From Viola odorata (taxonomy: Eukaryota; Streptophyta; Magnoliopsida; Malpighiales; Violaceae), in contig OY829539.1 in NCBI GenBank assembly GCA_963691705.1, forward strand, positions 19,762,407 to 19,826,406: a DNA stretch of 64,000 nt, written 5' to 3'. Positions 58,411 to 64,000 of the stretch are shown in pieces (positions within the stretch are counted from its first letter, which is position 1; every line of letters begins with the position of its first letter). The notes beneath the pieces were generated by a model. The model made no database searches, had not been told where the DNA came from, and worked only from the letters and a program-made list of their open reading frames with translations. The translations under genes and the position numbers were made by a program.

Positions 58411-61390
58411 AGCTCCCCCACCAATGACGTTGACGCCCTCGTCGACGTGGTCCCTTCATGAAAGGCTTCGATGTGGTCTTTGTATTGCCACAACTCGTCT
58501 TCTCACTCCCAACTTGCCTCGCTATCCGGTTGACCCTTCCATCGTACTAAGTATTCTGCGTAGCTCGAATGCGTGCCCATTCTTGGCACCACTCAGCAGG
58601 CTATGATAGATTCCACGTCTTTGTCGAAAGACTTAGTCACTGCAGTCGGCGTGCGTTGTGACTCTATGTGGGAAACATCCTTAGTGTCGGGTAGTAAGGT
58701 TTGAGAAGGCTTACATGAGACTAGATGAATCTCAAGCCTTGCTGGCAGTTCTAGCCTATATGATACCTTACCTATCCGCTTGAGTATGCGGAAAGGTCCC
58801 TCGTAGCGCCGAACAAGTCCCATGTGGAGAGACTTGAAAGTCTTGGCCTGATGCATAAGAAGCTTCACCATGACTAGGTCCCCAACATCGTACTCCTTTG
58901 GCCTCCTCTTCTTGTCCCCCATTTCTTCTTTTTCTTGGCGGCTTTAAGCAAGTATACCTTGGCGACATCCGTTTGTTCATGCCAACCATTAGCAAACTTA
59001 TATGTGGCTGAACTCTTACCCGTGTAGCCTCGCGCTACATTGCTAGGAGTCATCAGTTGCTGGCGCGTTGCAAGCTCGAACAGACTCATGCTTGTTGCCT
59101 CACTCTTATGAAGATTGTAAGAGAATTGGGCAACGTCAAGTAGCTTGGTCCAATCTCGCTGGTTGGCACCTACATAGTACCTCAAATATAGCTCCAGTAA
59201 AGCATTCACTCTTTTGGTCTGCCCATCGAATTTGGGGTGAAAACTCGTTGAAAAATTCATACTCGGTCCCATGAGCTTGAAAACTTCAGTCCAAAACCGA
59301 CCTGTGAACCACGGGTCTAGATCGCTCACGATCGTCTTCGGTTTGCCCCAATGCTTCACCACGTGCTTGAAAAATAAGCGTGTTTGCCTCCTCAACTGGA
59401 CACTCTTTTGTTGCTACGGCGAATATACCATACTTGGAGAACCTATCCACTACGACCATGAGTGTGTAATACCCCTCGAATGTGTGCAAGAATGTTCTGA
59501 AGTCCGTCAAAACACTCTCCTAAGGTCTCTCCGGTATGGGTAATGGCTCCAATAGACCTGTGGGTTTCTGTAAGTCCACCTTGTCTTGCTAGGACACGAG
59601 ACAAGTCTTGATGTAATGTTCCATTTCCTCGCGCATCTTTAGCCAATACCAAGTATCCTCTATAAGTTCCACTGTGAACTCGATGCCTGGATGTCCTGCC
59701 CACTTGGAGTCATGGCATTCCTTGAGCACATCTTTTAGTAAGTTGTCCCACTTGGGTACGTAGATTCGGTTGCCTTTGGCATAGAGCATGCCATCGTCTA
59801 GCCAAAACTTTCGGGTCTTGCCTTGCTTGACGATCTCCATAAGCGCCTTGGCTAGATAATCTTGCACCATCCCCTCTTTGATGCATCTGATCAACGCGGT
59901 CTAGGTCGTGTTGATGGTTGCAAGCTCGGCCCTTCGACTAAGTGTGTCTACTACTAAGTTGGCTTTTCCCGATTTGTATTCCAACACATAGTCGAACTCC
60001 GCTAAGAAATCCTGCAATCTAGCTTGCTTGGGACTAAGCTTTTTCTGCGTCAAGAAGTAGCTAGTGGCGACATTATCGGTCTTCACCACGAACCTCGACC
60101 CTAAAAGGTAGTGCCTTCATACACGAAGGCAATGAACCACCGTGGTCATCTCCTTTTCTTGCACTGTGTAACGCCGCTCGGTGTCATTGAGCTTACGGCT
60201 CTCATATGCGATCAGATGTCCCTCTTGCATAAGAACTCCACCAATAGCGAAGTCGGATGCATCTGTATGCACTTCGTATGACTTGGTGTAGTCCTGGCCA
60301 GAATTGGTTTTTTTATCACGACTTTCTGTAATCTTTCAAAGGCCTTTTGGCACCTTGTTGACCAATCCCACGACTTATTCTTTTTAAGCTAGTCCGTTAA
60401 GGGTACGGTGATGGAAGAATACCCTTTGATGAACCGCATATAGCAGTTTCCTAGGCTTAAGAATGAGCACAACTCGGGTACTTATTTGGGCGGGTCCCAC
60501 TCTCGGATGGCTTTTATCTTGGTTGGGTCCATTTGCAAGTTATTCCCACCAACAATGTGACCTAAGAATGTTACCTCAGCTTGTGCAAACATACACTTTT
60601 CCCTCTTCACGTATAACTCGTTGTCCCTTAAGGCTTGAAAGACTTGTCGCAGGTGTTCTAAATGTTCCTTCATCGTGTTGCTATACACGACAATGTCGTC
60701 GAGATAGACTACGACAAATCTATCCAAGAAGGGTTGGAGCATCTTGTTCATCATGGTGCAGAAGGTTATGGGGGGATTGGTTAGACCGAATGACATCACA
60801 AGAAATTCATATGAACCGTACCTTGTTACGCACGCGGTCTTCTCTTCGTCCCCTTTCGGCAATGCGTACTTAGTAATACCTTGATCATAAGTCAAGATTG
60901 AACTACTGTGCTCTACCAAGTTGATCAAACAAGTCGGCTACGAGTGGGATAGGGTACTTGTTCTTCACCGTGACTTTATTTAGCATTTGGTAATCGATAT
61001 ATAGCCGCATGGACCCATCTTGTTTCCTCTGAAATAAAATCGGTGCTCCGTATGGTGACTTGCTTGGTTGGATGAAGCATGCATCCAACAACTCCTTTAA
61101 TTATTTTCGAAGTTCCTCCAACTCTAGAGGGGCCATGCAATAAGGTGCGGCGGAGGTGGCCGTGCTCCTAGTTCAAACTCGATTTTTTGGTCCACCTCTC
61201 GCCTAGGTGGGAGCCTTTGTTGCAACTTATTCGGCATTACGTCCGCGAATTCTTCAAGCACACCGCGAACTTCCTTGGGAATTTCTCCCACTTTGGTGGT
61301 CTTACCCTCATCCACCTTTAATGTTGCAAGGTACGTTTCTTCCTTGCGCTTGACTCCCTTTGTTAATTGCATCGCATAGGTTGAGCTGGA
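58411..61390 (-). pseudogene. Decayed Ty3/gypsy chromovirus pol
   Basis: Minus-strand fragments in collinear order show a full pol. They are an upstream region before reverse transcriptase (61372-61124), reverse transcriptase pieces (61091-60903 and 60928-60482, YLDDIVVYS), RNase H end (60089-59901), integrase zinc domain (59894-59589) and integrase core (59510-58874, VSDLDPWF and FHPKFDGQT). The tail is 58922-58593, followed by a chromodomain-like EYLVRWKGQPDSEASWE near 58500-58560. At least seven frame changes or stops interrupt it. Gag, protease and the 5' LTR are missing. The right edge ends abruptly near 61390 against another repeat. Much older than the two other full elements. Confidence 0.85.
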
Positions 61391-61960
61391 CTCAGTTAGC
61401 GATAGAGAAGAATTAGGTTATAGGGGCGAATGAATTGATCCTTAAGCCTAGGAAAGGTCTCTCCCTGTTTTTATCAACCAACCAGTTAAAATCCTATAAG
61501 TGAACGTTAGGATTACTAGGAAGGTTAGGGTTCTCAATAGAGGGTCTCTTTAAGAAACTTGATTAAGAGGAGAGTAGGAAGTCAAAGTGAACTTGATTTC
61601 TATAGCCTCCCTATGAAACTCAATTTTGAACATCTTTGCACCGATGATCAATATATGTGAATTATATCCTTGGTTATGTCTTTACTGAGAACTTCTTATC
61701 ATCTTATCTTATTCATCCTTTGTTACTGTTTTGATTACATTCTTTTTCTTTTATCAATTAGTTCTCATAAAACTATCCTCTTCCCTAGGTCTAGGGAAGA
61801 GATCTCCCCTTTTTTTTGTTTACTTATTTGTTTTCATTTGGTCTTCACCTTGTTTTAAGCTTACCCATTCTCTATGGATCAAACCTTTTACCATTATTTG
61901 TAAATCTTTGTAGTTAATGGTAAGTTGAATTTATTTTTGACGGATTCGACACCCATCATG
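61391..61960 (+). repeat. Gypsy-type LTR remnant
   Basis: Shares with 56871-58027 the blocks AAAGGTCTCTCCCTG, CTATAGCCTCCCTATGAAA and CGATGATCAA. It ends GACGGATTCGACACCCATCA, an LTR-like end. The two remnants bracket the chromovirus fragment. Confidence 0.5.
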
Positions 61961-62580
61961 AGCAATTTCAAAACTACAACTATGGGTCACATTAATTTTC
62001 GTTAAAATTTTCATGCATATATATCACACGTGGATGTTAAGTCCATCTGAACCAAAATTAGTTAATTATTCTATTTTCATATCAAAAATTGTTTATAATT
62101 AACTAAGAAAACAATGTAAATAAAATTCATGTCAATTTTAGTTCATTTCACAATAAAATTAGACGGATTTAATGTACACGTGTGACGTGCTTGGCAATTT
62201 CAATGAAAATTAGTGGGATTCATGGACATTGAAATTGTCGAATTGAAGAAAGTTCAATGATCCAATTAACAAAATTGAAACATTTGTGATACATTTGAGA
62301 ACACAAGGTAAAATTTGATTACATTACTTATCTTTTACCCGAGATTCGAATAAGAGTTGTACTTTGTACTTTAATCATCATAGTGAAATTTTCTCTAGCT
62401 TGTTTGTGATTTTTTACATTAAAAATAAAGTGTTCTTTCTCTCTTCCTTACTCCTTTACTTTCGAGTTTTTTATTATGTGTGTTGATTTAAAGGTGATGT
62501 GGGTGGCACGCTGTAAATCTATAGGCCGAGCTGAAAAAGTATGGTGGATCTTCAGTCCGAACAAGAATAAGTACGGTTAA
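61961..62580. other. Unassigned spacer
   Basis: No feature recognised except that the last part (about 62490 onward) looks like the 3' non-coding region of a copia element. Confidence 0.35.
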
Positions 62581-62581
62581 T

Positions 62582-62735
62582 CTCAAGGGGAAGATTGTTG
62601 AGGTGTGTGAATCAAAGTTCCACATCGGAAAGACAAGAGAAATAAAAAGTATATATAAGAGGAGTTGATCTTTGATTGATTGTTATTCCACTTAGTTTTG
62701 TTGTCTCTTTATTTAGCTTTTGAGGCAATAAACAT
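62582..62735 (+). repeat. Purine tract and LTR start of a second copia-type element
   Basis: CTCAAGGGGAAGAT (purine tract) is followed by TGTTGAGGTGTGTGAATC at 62597 and CCACATCGG, a common start of plant copia LTRs, with TATATATAAG at 62649. The LTR end is unclear (perhaps near AATAAACA, 62730). The rest of the element is not in the window. Confidence 0.5.
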
Positions 62736-64000
62736 GCTGCTTTGACCCTTATTCCTTCCCTTTTCCAGAATTACACTTGAATGACCAGAATTAGGAAAAG
62801 GAACGAAAAGGCCAAAGATTAGAGCTCAATTGATCAAGCCGGCTTGGCAGATTTTCATCTGATGCATTCCGACTCATCTCAAGGCCTTGAGATGAGGCTT
62901 CCGTGACGTTTCCAGTCTGGACAGCACTCACCATGATTTTGCGCGCCACAATTATTTTCTCTTGAGTGCGTTTCCTGTCTTCTTGGGTGCCGTTTTTAGT
63001 GGCTCATAGCTTCTTGTGTTCAGATATTATTCCTCCCACTCCTAACAAGTTCCTAGGAGACAAAAACATTATTCTCCTTGTGTTTTGAGATGATTATTCT
63101 CACACTTGGACATGCTTCTTGAAGACCGAGCTGGAGTGACTTGTTAGTGGGAGTTGTCTCACCTTGGAGAGGGGCATCTTGGCACCAAAGAAGACCATTA
63201 TTACTGATCAGAACGGAAGGGGAAGGATTCGGACAGAAGGAGGAACCAGAGGAGAAAATCAGCACTTCACCCACATTTTCCAGATTTTCCAGCTTTTCTC
63301 TATTTTCGGTTTGGAACTTCTTGTTGTATTTTCATTATGTTTTGTGGCTAAAAACCTCAATCTCTGGTAGGGATCTAGAGGTAGACAATCTATGTTTGTT
63401 TTGAGACTATGTTGATCTTTAAATAGAAATGGTTTTCGTATTTCTTTTCTTCTTGTTTTAATTCCAATTTATTCATGTTAAGGTTGAGTTTGGCCAACTT
63501 GGATTCTGACTTGAATGAATATTGTCAGCTCCTCTGAAATTGAGTATTATCCATGATTGGGGGAACACATGTAGACATTCTCTAATGACTGCGATTGGTC
63601 CAGCATTAAGAGAAAGAAGGAAAGAATTAGGCCAGGATGACGATCTCTATCTCAAGGCCTTGAGATAGGGCTTCCTGCGTGACAGTTGGTGGGAATGTTA
63701 CCACTTGACCAGGTTGGCGCTTGGGATGTTGACGAACTCATCCGTAGGTCTAGAGAAGGGTTTAATACACTTGGAAATCTAAACAGACTTGATTTCTCAA
63801 ACTTCTCTATGAAACCATTTTGAAAATGTTATTTGTCAATGATCAACAACATAGAATTGTCACCTCAAAGAGATCTCTACCTGGGATTATTTCTCCATTG
63901 ATTTTCTTTACTTGCTACTATTTTCTTGCATTCAACATTCGTTCACTCCTTTATGTTATTGTACTGTTTCATTTATGCATTTACTCCAAAACCTTGTGTT
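62736..64000 (+). repeat. Gypsy-type LTR/UTR remnants
   Basis: Holds two perfect palindromes (62873-62896 and 63647-63668) followed by similar GGCTTCC-GTGAC sequence. Further on are blocks such as ACTTGATTTCTC and AATGATCAAC (63788-63845) resembling the LTR remnants at 56871 and 61391. No gene is visible up to the window end. Confidence 0.4.

Overview
The window is nuclear DNA of a eudicot plant. Plant-type split genes (an ING2-like PHD protein, a DYW-class PPR protein, LSI2-like transporters, a short-chain reductase) sit in AT-rich DNA dominated by plant LTR retrotransposons, long-TIR Mutator-like elements, hAT MITEs and a plant DD39D mariner. The sequence alone does not fix the species. Nothing resembles a bacterial, organellar or viral replicon.

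Layout: 0.2-6.4 kb, a minus-strand non-autonomous LTR element with two long divergent LTR-like repeats around tandemly duplicated gag-like modules. 7.1-9.5 kb, an 80-bp tandem repeat and a broken mariner transposase gene. 9.7-10.9 kb, a Mutator-like long inverted repeat with a perfect 9-bp target duplication. 11.3-19.4 kb, an almost complete minus-strand Ty3/gypsy element that looks CRM-like (centromeric-retrotransposon clade), inserted in older LTR-like sequence. 20.2-27.1 kb, a tandem pair of LSI2-like efflux transporter genes, the first intact and the second broken by a 4-bp palindromic insertion. 27.5-30.3 kb, an intact seven-exon ING2-type gene on the minus strand.

31.2-36.6 kb is a nest: a gypsy LTR remnant, a copia LTR, a Mutator-like element, two hAT MITEs with exact 8-bp target duplications, and local duplications. 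36.9-38.4 kb holds a third long-TIR element. 38.5 kb holds one exon of an NADP-malic enzyme. 39.9-42.7 kb holds three more MITE candidates. 43.6-47.0 kb is an intact DYW PPR gene. 47.8-54.6 kb is a young copia element with equal-length LTRs differing at three sites, a 5-bp target duplication and one nonsense codon. 55.5-56.3 kb is an intact reductase gene. 56.9-64.0 kb holds a truncated, decayed chromovirus and several related LTR remnants.

The five host loci with recognisable products are apparently unrelated housekeeping or stress genes with no operon-like logic. The most interesting signals lie in the mobile DNA. The copia element has a predicted leader intron with its start codon inside the LTR, so splicing would remove the primer-binding site. 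The CRM-like LTRs carry a palindromic GCGTGATCACGC array. The gag-only LTR element has variable tandem repeats inside both LTRs. The second LSI2-like copy carries what looks like a transposon-excision footprint. All coordinates, splice sites and family calls come from reading the sequence; no database search was run.
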